Below are positions 15,652 to 24,521 of a stretch of DNA of 41,969 nucleotides, piece after piece. Location of the stretch: positions 1 to 41,969 of the forward strand of contig NCED01000009.1 of assembly GCA_002280485.1 (NCBI GenBank), in the 5' to 3' direction. The notes beneath the pieces were generated by a model that saw only the letters and a program-made list of their open reading frames with translations, had not been told where the DNA came from and did no database searches. Every line of letters begins with the position of its first letter. Position 1 is the stretch's first letter. The DNA is from Caulobacterales bacterium 32-69-10 (GTDB lineage Bacteria; Pseudomonadota; Alphaproteobacteria; Caulobacterales; Caulobacteraceae). A program made the translations under genes and the position numbers.

Positions 15652-15990
15652 ATGCGCGAGGACGGCAAGATCGACTACGTGGAGTTCCGGGGCGCCGACA
15701 TGGCCGCGATCCAGGGCTTCTACGGCAAGGCCTTCGGCTGGACCTTCACCGCCTATGGCCCGTCCTACGCCGCGTTCGAACAGGGCGTGGACGGCGGTTT
15801 CGACACGGACAGCCAGGAGATGAAGCCGCCGCTGGTCATCCTCTACGCCAAGGACCTCGAGGCCATGGAGGTGCGGGTGTTCGACGCCGGCGGGACCATC
15901 ACGGTCCCGATCTACGCCTTCCCCGGCGGGCGGCGGTTCCACTTCACCGACCCGGCGGGCAATGAACTGGCGGTGTGGTCGGAGACTTAA
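15652..15990 (+). CDS. VOC superfamily (glyoxalase/bleomycin-resistance-like) protein
   Basis: 112 aa, one VOC module. IDYVEFRGADMAAIQGFYGKAFGW is the first beta-alpha-beta unit, split here as IDYVEFRGADM and FYGKAFGWTF; the second half ends FPGGRRFHFTDPAGNELAVW, the standard VOC C-terminus. Such proteins bind a divalent metal and act on small molecules as dimers. Substrate unknown. ATG 15652 follows GGGGGCGAAAG, a plausible ribosome site. It stands 49 bp after the methyltransferase and may share its transcript. Confidence 0.85.
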   Translation: MREDGKIDYVEFRGADMAAIQGFYGKAFGWTFTAYGPSYAAFEQGVDGGFDTDSQEMKPPLVILYAKDLEAMEVRVFDAGGTITVPIYAFPGGRRFHFTDPAGNELAVWSET

Positions 15991-16036
15991 AAGCCGATAT
16001 CCTCCGGTCGCGAAGCAATCCCGGGGATGAAGGACT

Positions 16037-16912
16037 TTAGAGTTCAACGCCGTCGAAGTCCGGCCGGAACGGCCGCGGCGCCCAGCCGAAGTCCCGCGCG
16101 GCCGGCGCAGGGTCGAACACCAGGTCCTCGGCCATCCGCGAACCCATGGCGGCGGTGGCCCCCGGCAGCAGGGGCGCGGCGAGCCCCAGCCCCAGCTTCC
16201 ACACCATGGGCGGGACGGCCACCAGGCGCGGCCGCTTGCCCAGGGCTTCGAAGACGCGCCCCGCCATGTCGCGATAGGACAGGGTCTCGCCGCCGGGCAG
16301 GTCGTAGGCCTTGTCGCGGGCGGCCTCGCTGGCCGCCGCCGCCAGGGCGCCTTTGGCCAGATCGTCGGCGTGGACCGGCTGGCGCAGGCCCTCGCCCTGG
16401 CCGGCCAGGGGCAGCACCCCGAAACGGGCGATCAGACGGGCCAGGCGGCTGACGTTGCCGTCGCGGCCCTCAGCATAGATCAGGGTCGGCCGCAGGATGG
16501 TCCACCCCACCCCGGCCGCCTCGCACGCCGCCACGGTCGCCGCCTCTCCCGCCGCCAGGCGCCGCGCCACCGCCCGCTCGGACGGCTCGGGCGACTCCTC
16601 TTTGGTGAAGCGGCTGGTGGAGGAGAAGGCGACGAGCCGCGTCACGCCCTTGGCCTGCAGCACGGGCAGCACCGGCGGGATCAGCCAGATCGGCATCAGG
16701 CTATAGACCGTGGCCGCGCGCGGCAGCCGCGCCGGCAGGTCGGGATCGGTCAGGTCGCCGGTGAGCCAGGACACGCCCGGGTGGGACTTTTCCGGCGGCG
16801 CGCGGCTCAGCGCGGCGACCTTCGCCCCCGCCAGCCGGGGCAGCAGGAAGCGGCCGACGAGGCTCGTCGCCCCCAGCACCAGAACCCCGTCCCCGCCCGT
16901 CTCGGTCGCCAT
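16037..16912 (-). CDS. NAD(P)-binding epimerase/dehydratase-like protein
   Basis: 291 aa, atypical short-chain dehydrogenase (NmrA/NDUFA9-like). The dinucleotide loop is VLVLGATSLVGRFLLPRLAG at 10-29. VAFSSTSRF holds the catalytic-type serine region but no clear YxxxK follows, so it may be a binding protein, not a classic oxidoreductase. GWTILRPTLIYAEGRDGN and QPVHADDLAKGAL are typical of the extended SDR family. A hydrophobic stretch near the C-terminus (MVWKLGLGLAAPLLPG) may contact membrane. Substrate unknown. Divergent from the MAPEG gene across 121 bp. Confidence 0.85.
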   Translation of the reverse strand: MATETGGDGVLVLGATSLVGRFLLPRLAGAKVAALSRAPPEKSHPGVSWLTGDLTDPDLPARLPRAATVYSLMPIWLIPPVLPVLQAKGVTRLVAFSSTSRFTKEESPEPSERAVARRLAAGEAATVAACEAAGVGWTILRPTLIYAEGRDGNVSRLARLIARFGVLPLAGQGEGLRQPVHADDLAKGALAAAASEAARDKAYDLPGGETLSYRDMAGRVFEALGKRPRLVAVPPMVWKLGLGLAAPLLPGATAAMGSRMAEDLVFDPAPAARDFGWAPRPFRPDFDGVEL

Positions 16913-17033
16913 GGCCCCGAGTGCTAGCGCCGCTCGGTCGCAGACGCCAGCGGAGGGCGCGCTTGCCGTGCGAGCTTAAGCATAGGCAAATGACCCGCCC
17001 CGCGGTCGCCAGCCGCGTCGTCCGAGGAGCTCC

Positions 17034-17438
17034 ATGGACACCGTCGTCACCCCCTCCGCCCACGCCGCGGCCCTGTGGGTCGGCCTGCACCTGCTGCTGC
17101 TGCTGATCTTGTCGGTCCTGGTGGTGCGCCAGCGCCAGCGTCACCGGGTGATGATCGGCGACGAGGGGGTGCCCGAACTGCTGCGCGCGCGGCGGGCCTT
17201 CGGCAACGCCACCGAGTATGTCCCGGCTGGGATCGGGGCGCTGGCCATGCTGGCCCTGGTCGGCGCGGCCTCGCCGGTGGTGCACGGCGTCGGCGCGGTC
17301 CTGTTCATCGGCCGCCTCGCCCACGGCTGGGGCATCTCGACCAGCGCCGGCCCGACCATCGGACGGACGGTCGGCACGGTGATGACCTGGCTGGCCTTCC
17401 TGTTTTCCGGCGCCCTGCTGCTGTTCTACGCCATCTGA
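17034..17438 (+). CDS. MAPEG family membrane protein
   Basis: 134 aa with four hydrophobic helices. The signature RARRAFGNATEYVP (arginine-x4-Asn-x2-Glu) is diagnostic of MAPEG proteins, which include membrane glutathione transferases and eicosanoid enzymes; bacterial members such as YecN are poorly characterised. The C-terminal GRLAHGWGIS and TWLAFLFSGALLL complete the bundle. Inner membrane. Followed 47 bp later by pmbA on the same strand. Confidence 0.9.
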   Translation: MDTVVTPSAHAAALWVGLHLLLLLILSVLVVRQRQRHRVMIGDEGVPELLRARRAFGNATEYVPAGIGALAMLALVGAASPVVHGVGAVLFIGRLAHGWGISTSAGPTIGRTVGTVMTWLAFLFSGALLLFYAI

Positions 17439-17485
17439 ACGCCGATCCGCTTGCCGCGCCGGACGCGGCTGGCGATAAGCGGCGG

Positions 17486-18817
17486 ATGGATCCCTCTCTG
17501 CTTCAAGACATGGTCGCCGCCGCCCTGCGCGCCGGCGCCGACGCCGCCGAGGTCGCGACCTCCGACGTCCGCTCGCTGTCCGTCACCGTCCGCCTCGGCG
17601 AACTCGAGGAAGTGGAGCGCGAGGAGCGCGGCGACCTCGGCCTGCGGGTATTCGTCGGCCAGCGCCAGGCGGTGGTCTCGGGCTCGGACTTCTCGGACGC
17701 CGCCCGCGCGCGGCTGGTCGAGCGCGCCGTGGCCATGGCCCGGCTGGCTCCCGAAGATCCCTACTGCGGCCTGGCCCCGGAAGACCGGCTCGCCACCGGG
17801 CCCCTGCCCGAACTCGATCTCTACGACCCGACCGAAATGTCGCCCACCGCCCTCGAGGAAGCGGCCGCCGTCGCCGAAGCCGCCGCCCGCGATGTCCCAG
17901 GGGTCACCAACAGCGAAGGGGCGACCGGCTCCTGGTCCTACGCCAGCGGCGCCCTGGTCACGAGCGCCGGCTTCGTCGGCGCCCACAAGGCCAGCGGCTT
18001 CTCCCTCTCGGCCTCAGCCATTGCCGGCGAGGGCGGCGGCATGGAGCGCGGCGGCGAGGGCCGTTCCACCCGCCACCTCGCCGACCTGCCGACGCCCGCA
18101 TCCATCGGCGCCGAGGCCGGCCGCAAGGCCGTGGCGCGGCTGGGCGCCCGCAAGATCGACAGCACGACGGCGCCGGTCCTGTTCGAGAACCGCCTGGCCA
18201 CCTCTCTGCTGTCGCCGCTGGTCGGCGCCATTTCCGGCGCGGCCGTGGCCCGCGGCGTCTCCTTCCTGAAGGACAAGCTGGGCCAGCGGGTGTTCGCCCC
18301 CGGCATCCGCATCGACGACGATCCCCTTCGCGTCCGGGGCCTCGGCTCCACCCCCTTCGACGACGAGGGCGTGGCGGTGCAGGCCATGGACATCATCGCC
18401 GACGGAGTGCTGACGACCTGGCTGCTCAACTGCGGCACGGCCCGCCAGCTCGGCATGCAGACCACCGGCCACGCCTCCCGTGGGCTGGTCAATCCGCCGG
18501 GGGTCTCGCCGCACAACATGACCCTGCGGCCCGGCGCGGCCTCGCCGGCCGAGCTGATGCGTGACGTGAAGGCGGGCCTGCTCGTCACCTCGATGTTCGG
18601 CCCGTCGCTCAATTCCAACACCGGCGACTGGTCGGCCGGGGTCTCGGGCTTCTGGTTCGAGAACGGCGAGCTGGCCTATCCGGTGGCCGAGATCACCGTG
18701 GCCGGCAACCTGATCGACATCTACGCGCGCCTGATCCCGGCCAGCGACCTGGAGATCCGCGGCGCCTCGAACGCCCCCAGCCTGCTGGTCGACGGGCTGG
18801 CGGTGGCGGGGCGGTAG
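17486..18817 (+). CDS. pmbA: PmbA/TldE metallopeptidase subunit
   Basis: 443 aa from ATG 17486, preceded by GGCGG. The body shows the PmbA/TldD fold: SVTVRLGELEEVEREERGD, GLRVFVGQRQAVVSG, then the C-terminal barrel with LFENRLATSLLSPLVGAISG, FDDEGVAVQ, LNCGTARQLGMQTTGHASRG and SLNSNTGDWSAGVSGFWFENG. It has no HExxxH motif, so it is the PmbA (TldE) subunit and not the zinc-bearing TldD. With TldD it forms a protease that degrades unfolded peptides and matures some peptide antibiotics. No tldD is in this window. The next gene begins 5 bp downstream. Confidence 0.92.
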   Translation: MDPSLLQDMVAAALRAGADAAEVATSDVRSLSVTVRLGELEEVEREERGDLGLRVFVGQRQAVVSGSDFSDAARARLVERAVAMARLAPEDPYCGLAPEDRLATGPLPELDLYDPTEMSPTALEEAAAVAEAAARDVPGVTNSEGATGSWSYASGALVTSAGFVGAHKASGFSLSASAIAGEGGGMERGGEGRSTRHLADLPTPASIGAEAGRKAVARLGARKIDSTTAPVLFENRLATSLLSPLVGAISGAAVARGVSFLKDKLGQRVFAPGIRIDDDPLRVRGLGSTPFDDEGVAVQAMDIIADGVLTTWLLNCGTARQLGMQTTGHASRGLVNPPGVSPHNMTLRPGAASPAELMRDVKAGLLVTSMFGPSLNSNTGDWSAGVSGFWFENGELAYPVAEITVAGNLIDIYARLIPASDLEIRGASNAPSLLVDGLAVAGR

Positions 18818-18822
18818 CATCG

Positions 18823-19617
18823 GTGGAGAGCGACCTCGACCTCCTGCGCGACGTGGCTCACGAGGCCGGGCGGCTGGCCCTCAGCCTGCAGGAGGGCGAG
18901 CTCAGGATCGAGACCAAGCCCGGTGGATCGCCGGTCACCAACGCCGACCTGGCGGTGGACGACCTGGTCAAGGCGAGGCTCCGTGCCGCCCGGCCGGACT
19001 ATGGCTGGCTGTCCGAGGAGACCGCCGACGGCCCGGAGCGGCTGGGCGCCAGACGTCTGTTCATGGTCGACCCCATCGACGGCACCGTCGCCTTCATGAA
19101 GGGCCGCCCCTGGTGGTCGGTCTCCCTGGCGGTGGTCGAGGACGGCGACGCGCTGGCCGGCGTCATCTACGCCCCCGGCCTGGAGGAGACCTATGAGGCC
19201 GAAAGCGGCGGCGGGGCGCGGCTGAACGGCGCGCCCATCCGGGCCAGCGGCTGCGCCGACCTGCAATCGTGCGCCATGCTGGGCCCCAGGGCCGCCTTCG
19301 CCGACTGGGACTGGGCCGAGCCCTGGCCTGAAATGCGCATCGAGAACCGCAACTCCATCGCTCTGCGTATGGCCCTGGTCGCCGCCGGCGCCTTCGACGC
19401 GGCCGTCGCCCTGTCGCCCAAAATGGACTGGGACGTCGCGGCGGGCCTGGTCATCTGCGCGGAGGCCGGCGCCATCGTCACCGACCACCAGGGCCGCGGC
19501 CTTGTGCTCAACAGCCCGAACGCGTGGCATCCCAGCCTGGTCTGCGCCGGGCCGGCGCTCCACCCGTTGATCTTGCAGCGCACCGCGCCTATCGAGCTAC
19601 CGCCCCCAGCCTACTGA
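18823..19617 (+). CDS. Inositol monophosphatase family protein (CysQ-like)
   Basis: 264 aa from GTG 18823, 5 bp after pmbA. Metal-binding motifs of the family are present: TNADLAVDD, the EE of LSEETADG, DPIDGT at 83-88, and WDVAAGLVICAEAGA near the C-terminus. Members dephosphorylate 3'-phosphoadenosine 5'-phosphate (CysQ) or inositol phosphates. Its position before DUF4170 and the lipid A genes is a context seen in related alphaproteobacteria. Substrate cannot be told from sequence. Cytoplasmic. Confidence 0.88.
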   Translation: MESDLDLLRDVAHEAGRLALSLQEGELRIETKPGGSPVTNADLAVDDLVKARLRAARPDYGWLSEETADGPERLGARRLFMVDPIDGTVAFMKGRPWWSVSLAVVEDGDALAGVIYAPGLEETYEAESGGGARLNGAPIRASGCADLQSCAMLGPRAAFADWDWAEPWPEMRIENRNSIALRMALVAAGAFDAAVALSPKMDWDVAAGLVICAEAGAIVTDHQGRGLVLNSPNAWHPSLVCAGPALHPLILQRTAPIELPPPAY

Positions 19618-19624
19618 GGACTCC

Positions 19625-19858
19625 ATGGAAGCCGAGACCAATCCGCAACTGCTGCACCTGGTGTTCGGCGGCGAAATGAAGAACCTCAACGGATCCGAAT
19701 TCCGCGACCTGACCAAGGTCGACTTCGTCGGCGCCTTCCCCAACTACGAGGCGGCGCGCGTGGCGTGGAAGGCCAAGGCCCAATCCACCGTCGACAACGC
19801 CCTGATGCGCTATTTCATCATCCACGCGCACCGGCTGATGGACCCCAGCCACGACTAG
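19625..19858 (+). CDS. DUF4170 protein
   Basis: 77 aa, a full-length DUF4170 member: LLHLVFGGEMKNLNGSEFRD, VDFVGAFPNYEAARVAWKAKA, TVDNALMRYFIIHAHRLMDP. Soluble, no signal. These small alphaproteobacterial proteins sit next to lipid A/LPS genes such as lpxK; the function is unknown. ATG 19625 is 7 bp after the preceding gene with GGACT upstream, so it is likely cotranscribed. Confidence 0.9.
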   Translation: MEAETNPQLLHLVFGGEMKNLNGSEFRDLTKVDFVGAFPNYEAARVAWKAKAQSTVDNALMRYFIIHAHRLMDPSHD

Positions 19859-19879
19859 CTGCACCGCGGTTCTGCGTCC

Positions 19880-19985
19880 TTCGAGACGCCCGAGTTCCTC
19901 GGGCTCCTCAGGATGACGAGCGTGAGCGGACTGCACAAACCTTCGTCAGGCTGAGGAGCGCGAGCGTAGCTTGCGCGTCTCGAAG
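19880..19985. repeat. Dispersed palindromic repeat, family C
   Basis: About 106 bp between convergent genes. Outer ends TTCGAGACGC and GCGTCTCGAA are inverted. Inner segments around 19911-19918 (AGGATGAC) and 19943-19955 (CGTCAGGCTGAGG) are also near-complementary, so the whole forms nested hairpins. Each arm contains its own small palindrome. It probably terminates both the DUF4170 and phosphatase transcripts. Confidence 0.75.
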
Positions 19986-19991
19986 CCCGCA

Positions 19992-20732
19992 CTACTCCCG
20001 CCGCAGCAGCTTCTCCGTCAAGAGCGTCCCCCACCAGCCGGCGTGGAACTGGGCCTTGACCGCCTTGGGATCGTACTCTGGCCGCTGCACCCATTCGAGG
20101 TAGCTCAGCCCCGCGGGCTCGCCCTCCTCCAGGTACTGCTCGAAGGCGTAGTCGATCACTCCGGTCTTGCCGTGGCGGACGTGCAGGTAGCGGAAGCTGA
20201 GCTCGTTCAGGGCCTCGCGGATCGGCTTGCCGAGGCGGAAGTGGGCGTAAAGCACCGCCATCATCCCGGCCCGGTCCGCCCCGGACTTGCAGTGCATCAG
20301 GGCGGGATATTCGATGCTCTCGAACAGGGCCTTGGCGCCCTCGACCTGCTCGCGGCTCGGCGCCTCCCGCGAGGAGACGGCGAAGTCGATCATGGTCAGG
20401 CCCAGCCGGGCGCAGGCGTCCTTCTCCAGTTCGTGGAAGCCGTGCCGGTGGCCGCCGCCGCGCAGGTTGATCACCGTGCGCACGCCGCGGTCCCGCCACC
20501 ATTTCAGCTGGTAGGGCCATGGCTGGTTGGTGCGCACCAGCTCGGGGCTGATCCAGTGGGCGTTCTCGAACCCCACCCGCAGATAGGCGTGGTCCTGCCT
20601 CAGATAGTCGAGGTAGGCGCTGGCGCGGCCTTTGAAGGTGGAGAGGTCGAAACGGGCCAAGCAAAGCTTCCTGCGGGGACGTCCGCGTAGGTAGGCCGCC
20701 CGCCCGCCGATGGGAAGGCGCTCGCTTGACAC
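19992..20732 (-). CDS. Protein tyrosine phosphatase-like protein
   Basis: Up to 246 aa from GTG 20732; this start overlaps the first bases of the msbA-like reading frame region, and a shorter start near 20660 is possible, because the first ~25 residues look non-conserved. The catalytic loop is HCKSGADR with nucleophile C148 and R154 (C-x5-R), as in DSP/SIPhoS-type phosphatases. INLRGGGHRHGFHELEKDAC upstream contains the usual helix and substrate loop. Soluble. It converges on DUF4170 and is divergent from the lipid A export genes. In some bacteria such phosphatases act on exopolysaccharide regulators or phospholipid head groups; target unknown. Confidence 0.82.
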   Translation of the reverse strand: MSSERLPIGGRAAYLRGRPRRKLCLARFDLSTFKGRASAYLDYLRQDHAYLRVGFENAHWISPELVRTNQPWPYQLKWWRDRGVRTVINLRGGGHRHGFHELEKDACARLGLTMIDFAVSSREAPSREQVEGAKALFESIEYPALMHCKSGADRAGMMAVLYAHFRLGKPIREALNELSFRYLHVRHGKTGVIDYAFEQYLEEGEPAGLSYLEWVQRPEYDPKAVKAQFHAGWWGTLLTEKLLRRE

Positions 20733-20761
20733 GGCAGGCCATTGCGCGGACCCCTGCGGCG

Positions 20762-22573
20762 ATGACCGCCGCCCCTGCGCCGCTGGAACCGGAGCCGACA
20801 GACCGCGAGGAGGCGGCCTCGTCGCGCGTGCTCGTCCGCCGGGTCGCGGCCACCTACCTCAAGCCGCGTTGGAAGGGCCTGGCCGTGGCCGGCCTGATGG
20901 CCTCGCTGGTGGCCTTCTTCACCGCCGTCCTCGCCCGCCTGCTGGAGCCGGCCACCAACGGCATCTTCGGCCAGGACAAGCCGCAGAACCTCTATCTGGT
21001 GCCGATCGCCATCGTCGCCGCGGCGATCCTGCGCGGGATCTTCCAGGTGATCCAGGCCGGCGCCGTCAACCGGATCGGCCACCGCATCGTCGGCGACGTG
21101 CAGGTGAACCTGTTCGAGCGTTTGATGCGCGCCGACCTCGCCCACCTGCGGTCGAGCCACACCGGCGGCTTCGTCTCCTCGATGCTGTACGACGCCGGCC
21201 TGATCCGCGAGGCGGCGACCTCGGGCGTGATCAACTACGTCCAGCACGGCCTGACCGTCTTCGCCATGATCTGGGTGATGCTGTTCCTCGACCCGGTGCT
21301 GACCTGCATCGTCCTGGTGGCGGCGCCCATCTCGACCATCGTCATGCGCCGTTTCGCCAAGCGCACCCGCAAGGCCGCCAAGGGCGCCATGCAGGAGACC
21401 TCGTCCCTTTCCACCGCCATGATGGAGGGGCTGGACGGGGTGAAGATCGTCAAGATCAACAACCGCGAGGCCGAGGAGACCGCCCGGGTGGCCGCCGTGG
21501 TCGAGCGCCGGCAGCGCCATATCGTCAAGGGCGCCAACGCCCGCGCCTACGCCGCGCCCGCCACCGAGACCCTGACCATGATCGTCACGGCGGCGGTGAT
21601 CGCCTACGCGGGCTGGCGATCCAACACCGGCGGCATGAACGGCGGCGAGTTCACCTCCTTCGTCGCCTCCATGGCCATCGCCTCCCAGTCCCTGCGCCAG
21701 CTCGCCAACCTGCAGAGCGTGATGAGCGAGGGCCTGACCGCTGCCAAGCGCCTGTTCGCGGCCCTGGACGTCGAGCCCGAGGTCGGCGACGCCCCCGGCG
21801 CGAAGCCGCTGGAGATGAAGACGGCGGACATCCGCTTCGAAGATGTCGCCTTCGCCTATGACGACGGGACCACCGTGCTCACGGGCGTCAACCTGGAGGT
21901 CCGCGCCGGCGGCTCCACCGCCCTGGTCGGCCCCTCCGGCGGCGGCAAGAGCTCGATCCTGAACCTGATCCCGCGCTTCTATGACGTCAGCGCCGGGCGG
22001 GTGACCCTCGACGGGACCGACCTGCGCGACGTCACCCTGGCCTCTCTGCGCGAGCACATCGCCCTGGTCACCCAGGAGCCCTTCCTGTTCGACGACACCA
22101 TCCGCGCCAACATCGCCTACGCCAATCCCGCGGCGCCGATGGAGGTGGTGGAGGCGGCGGCCCGCGCCGCGGCGGCGCACGACTTCATCGTCGACCTGCC
22201 CGAGGGCTATGAGACGGTGGTCGGCGAAGCCGGGGCGCGCCTGTCCGGGGGCCAGCGCCAGCGCATCGCCATCGCCCGGGCCTTCCTCAAGGACGCCCCG
22301 ATCCTGCTGCTCGACGAGGCCACCAGCGCGCTGGACACCCACAGCGAGATCCAGGTTCAGCAGGCGCTGGATCGGCTGATGGCCGGGCGGACCACCCTGA
22401 TGATCGCCCACCGGCTGTCGACCGTGCGCGGCTGCGACCGGATCTATGTGATCGACCGGGGCCAGGTGGTCGAGCAGGGCGACCACGACAGCCTGATGGC
22501 GGGCGGCGGCCTCTACGCCCGCCTCGCCCGGGCCCAGCACCTCGACGTGGCGCCGGTGGACGTCGGCCTGTGA
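20762..22573 (+). CDS. msbA: MsbA-type ABC transporter, lipid A/LPS core flippase
   Basis: 603 aa from ATG 20762 (a TTG at 20726 is in frame but lacks support). One polypeptide holds six transmembrane helices (about residues 40-320) and an ATPase domain: Walker A GPSGGGKSS at 390-398, Q-loop VTQEPFLFDD, signature LSGGQRQR, Walker B ILLLDEATSALD and switch AHRLSTV. MsbA flips lipid A-core across the inner membrane using ATP as a homodimer. The following genes (acyltransferase, waaA, lpxK) confirm an LPS context. The next gene overlaps its stop by 4 bp (GTGA). Related multidrug half-transporters share the fold, but the neighbourhood favours lipid A. Confidence 0.9.
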   Translation: MTAAPAPLEPEPTDREEAASSRVLVRRVAATYLKPRWKGLAVAGLMASLVAFFTAVLARLLEPATNGIFGQDKPQNLYLVPIAIVAAAILRGIFQVIQAGAVNRIGHRIVGDVQVNLFERLMRADLAHLRSSHTGGFVSSMLYDAGLIREAATSGVINYVQHGLTVFAMIWVMLFLDPVLTCIVLVAAPISTIVMRRFAKRTRKAAKGAMQETSSLSTAMMEGLDGVKIVKINNREAEETARVAAVVERRQRHIVKGANARAYAAPATETLTMIVTAAVIAYAGWRSNTGGMNGGEFTSFVASMAIASQSLRQLANLQSVMSEGLTAAKRLFAALDVEPEVGDAPGAKPLEMKTADIRFEDVAFAYDDGTTVLTGVNLEVRAGGSTALVGPSGGGKSSILNLIPRFYDVSAGRVTLDGTDLRDVTLASLREHIALVTQEPFLFDDTIRANIAYANPAAPMEVVEAAARAAAAHDFIVDLPEGYETVVGEAGARLSGGQRQRIAIARAFLKDAPILLLDEATSALDTHSEIQVQQALDRLMAGRTTLMIAHRLSTVRGCDRIYVIDRGQVVEQGDHDSLMAGGGLYARLARAQHLDVAPVDVGL

Positions 22574-23274
22574 AGGCGCTGCTCCGCGCGCCGGCGGTCC
22601 AGGCGGTCCTGGGCGTAATACTGGCCGGCTACCTCAAGCTCGCCCTCGCCACCCAGCGCTGGCAGGTCGAGGGCGAGGACATCCCCCGCGCCGTCTGGGA
22701 CCACGGCGGCCCGGTGGTGGTCTGCTTCTGGCACGGCCGCATCGCCCTGACCCCCACGTCGTGGCCGCTGGACCGGGTGCGGGCAGGCAGGGCCCAGCAG
22801 CCCCGCGCCCTGATCTCCCTGTCGCCCGACGGCGCCTTCATCGCCGGCGCCATGGCCCGGCTGGGCTTTCCGGCCATCCGCGGCTCGTCGGTCAAGGCCT
22901 CCGACACCGCCAAGCCGAAGGGCTCCACCGCCGCCTTCCGTGAGGCGCTGCGCTGGCTGGCGCAGGGCGGCGGCCTGGCCATCACCCCCGACGGCCCGCG
23001 CGGCCCGGCCCAGACCCTGGCCGAGGGCGCCGTCCTTCTGGCCCAACGCTCCGGTGCGCCGATCCTGCTGCTGGGCCTGGCCTGCACGCCCGCCATCCGC
23101 CTCAAGAGCTGGGACCGCACCGTCATCCCCCTGCCCTTCGGCCGCGCCGCCCGGGTGTGGGACGGCCCCTTCCTCGCTCCCCGCGCCGGCCGCGAGGGGT
23201 TGGAGGGGCTGCGGCTGGAGCTGGAGCGCCGGCTCACCGCCGCCACCGACCGGGCCGAGGCCCTGCTCGCATGA
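22570..23274 (+). CDS. DUF374 lysophospholipid-acyltransferase-like protein
   Basis: 234 aa from GTG 22570, overlapping the msbA stop. An N-terminal hydrophobic segment (VLGVILAGYLKLALATQ) anchors it to the inner membrane. CFWHGRIALTP and ITPDGPRGPAQ are hallmarks of the DUF374 family, which resembles LPLAT acyltransferases, with H/D in an altered HX4D-like motif. It is widespread between msbA-type and waaA genes in alphaproteobacteria, and probably acylates lipid A or a related lipid, but the reaction is not established to my knowledge. Next start overlaps its stop by 4 bp. Confidence 0.88.
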   Translation: MKALLRAPAVQAVLGVILAGYLKLALATQRWQVEGEDIPRAVWDHGGPVVVCFWHGRIALTPTSWPLDRVRAGRAQQPRALISLSPDGAFIAGAMARLGFPAIRGSSVKASDTAKPKGSTAAFREALRWLAQGGGLAITPDGPRGPAQTLAEGAVLLAQRSGAPILLLGLACTPAIRLKSWDRTVIPLPFGRAARVWDGPFLAPRAGREGLEGLRLELERRLTAATDRAEALLA

Positions 23275-24521
23275 GCCCGCTGCTCGCTCTCTACCGCGCG
23301 GGAACGGCGCTGCTGGAGCCCACCGCCCCGGCCCTGCTGCGCCGCCGCGCCGGCCGCGGCAAGGAGAACTCCGCCCGCCTCGGCGAGCGCCTGGGCCGGG
23401 CGTCCCTGCCTCGCCCCGAGGGACGCCTCGCCTGGCTGCACGGCGCCAGCGTCGGCGAGACCCTGTCGCTGCTGCCCCTGATCGAGGCCCTGCACACGGC
23501 CCGGCCGTCCCTGTCGCTGCTGGTCACCTCCGGCACCGTCGCCTCGGCCGAGCTCCTGGCCCGGCGCCTGCCGCCGGGGGTGCTGCACCAGTTCGCCCCC
23601 ATCGACGCCCCCCGGGCGGTCAGGCGGTTCCTGGATCATTGGGGCCCGGACCTCGCCGTCTTCGTCGAGAGCGAGCTGTGGCCGAACCTGATCCAGGCTG
23701 CCCGCCGCCGTGACACCGCCCTCGCCCTTGTTTCCGCCAGGCTGTCGCGCGCCAGCCTCGACCGCTGGGGCCAGGCGCCCGGCGCGGCCCGGGAGCTGCT
23801 GTCCGCCTTCGCCCTGATCTTGAGCCAGGACGACGCCACCGCAGAGGGCCTCGTCCACCTGGGGGCGCGCGACGACGGACGGCTGAACCTGAAGCTGGCC
23901 GGCAGTCCCCTGCCTGTAGACGAAACCCGACTGGCCCAGGTGCTCAACGCCGCCCGGGGCCGTCCGATTCTGCTCGCCGCTTCGACCCATCCCGGCGAAG
24001 AGGCCATCGCCCTCGACGCCTTCGCTGCGCTTCCCGACCAGCCGCTGCTGGTCATCGCCCCCCGCCATCCCGCCCGTGGCGAAGCGGTGGCAGACCTCGC
24101 CGCTGGTCGCGGCTTCGTGGTCACCCGAGAAGGGGCGGGCCAGGCCTTGAACGTCAAGGCGTCGATCCATGTCGCCGACGCCCTGGGCGATCTTGGCCTG
24201 TGGATGCGCGCCGCCCGAGCCGTGCTGCTGGGCGGCAGCCTGATCCCGGGTCCGGAGGGGCACAATCCGCTGGAGCCCGCCCGCGTCGCCGCCCCGTTCA
24301 TGTCCGGTCCGCATGTCGCCAACTGGGCCGAGGTCTACGCCGTACTGACCGGCGCCTTCATCCCGGTTCGCAACGCCGAGGACATCGCCGCAGCGTTCCT
24401 GCGCATCCTCGACGATCCGCCCGCCGCCGCCGCCATGGGCGAACGCGCCCGCGCCCAAGCGGTGTGCGACGGCGACATCCTGGACGCGGTGGCCGCCCGG
24501 CTTCTGGCGCTGATCCCATGA
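23271..24521 (+). CDS. waaA: 3-deoxy-D-manno-octulosonic acid (Kdo) transferase
   Basis: 416 aa. WaaA adds Kdo from CMP-Kdo to lipid IVA at the inner-membrane face. Typical blocks are GRLAWLHGASVGETLSLLPL (nucleotide-sugar side, with the catalytic Glu region), FVESELWPNLI, LVSARLSRAS, LAASTHPGEEAIAL, RHPARG and LGGSLIPGPEGHNPLEPA. The N-terminal helix acts as membrane anchor. ATG 23271 overlaps the preceding stop, and its own stop overlaps lpxK, so the four genes are translationally coupled. Intact. Confidence 0.95.
   Translation: MSPLLALYRAGTALLEPTAPALLRRRAGRGKENSARLGERLGRASLPRPEGRLAWLHGASVGETLSLLPLIEALHTARPSLSLLVTSGTVASAELLARRLPPGVLHQFAPIDAPRAVRRFLDHWGPDLAVFVESELWPNLIQAARRRDTALALVSARLSRASLDRWGQAPGAARELLSAFALILSQDDATAEGLVHLGARDDGRLNLKLAGSPLPVDETRLAQVLNAARGRPILLAASTHPGEEAIALDAFAALPDQPLLVIAPRHPARGEAVADLAAGRGFVVTREGAGQALNVKASIHVADALGDLGLWMRAARAVLLGGSLIPGPEGHNPLEPARVAAPFMSGPHVANWAEVYAVLTGAFIPVRNAEDIAAAFLRILDDPPAAAAMGERARAQAVCDGDILDAVAARLLALIP

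Noticed and set aside
20600..22540. Minus-strand open frame of 646 codons across msbA
   Set aside because: Antisense shadow of a GC-rich gene; translation is His/Gly/Asp/Ala low-complexity sequence, whereas the plus strand has all ABC transporter motifs.
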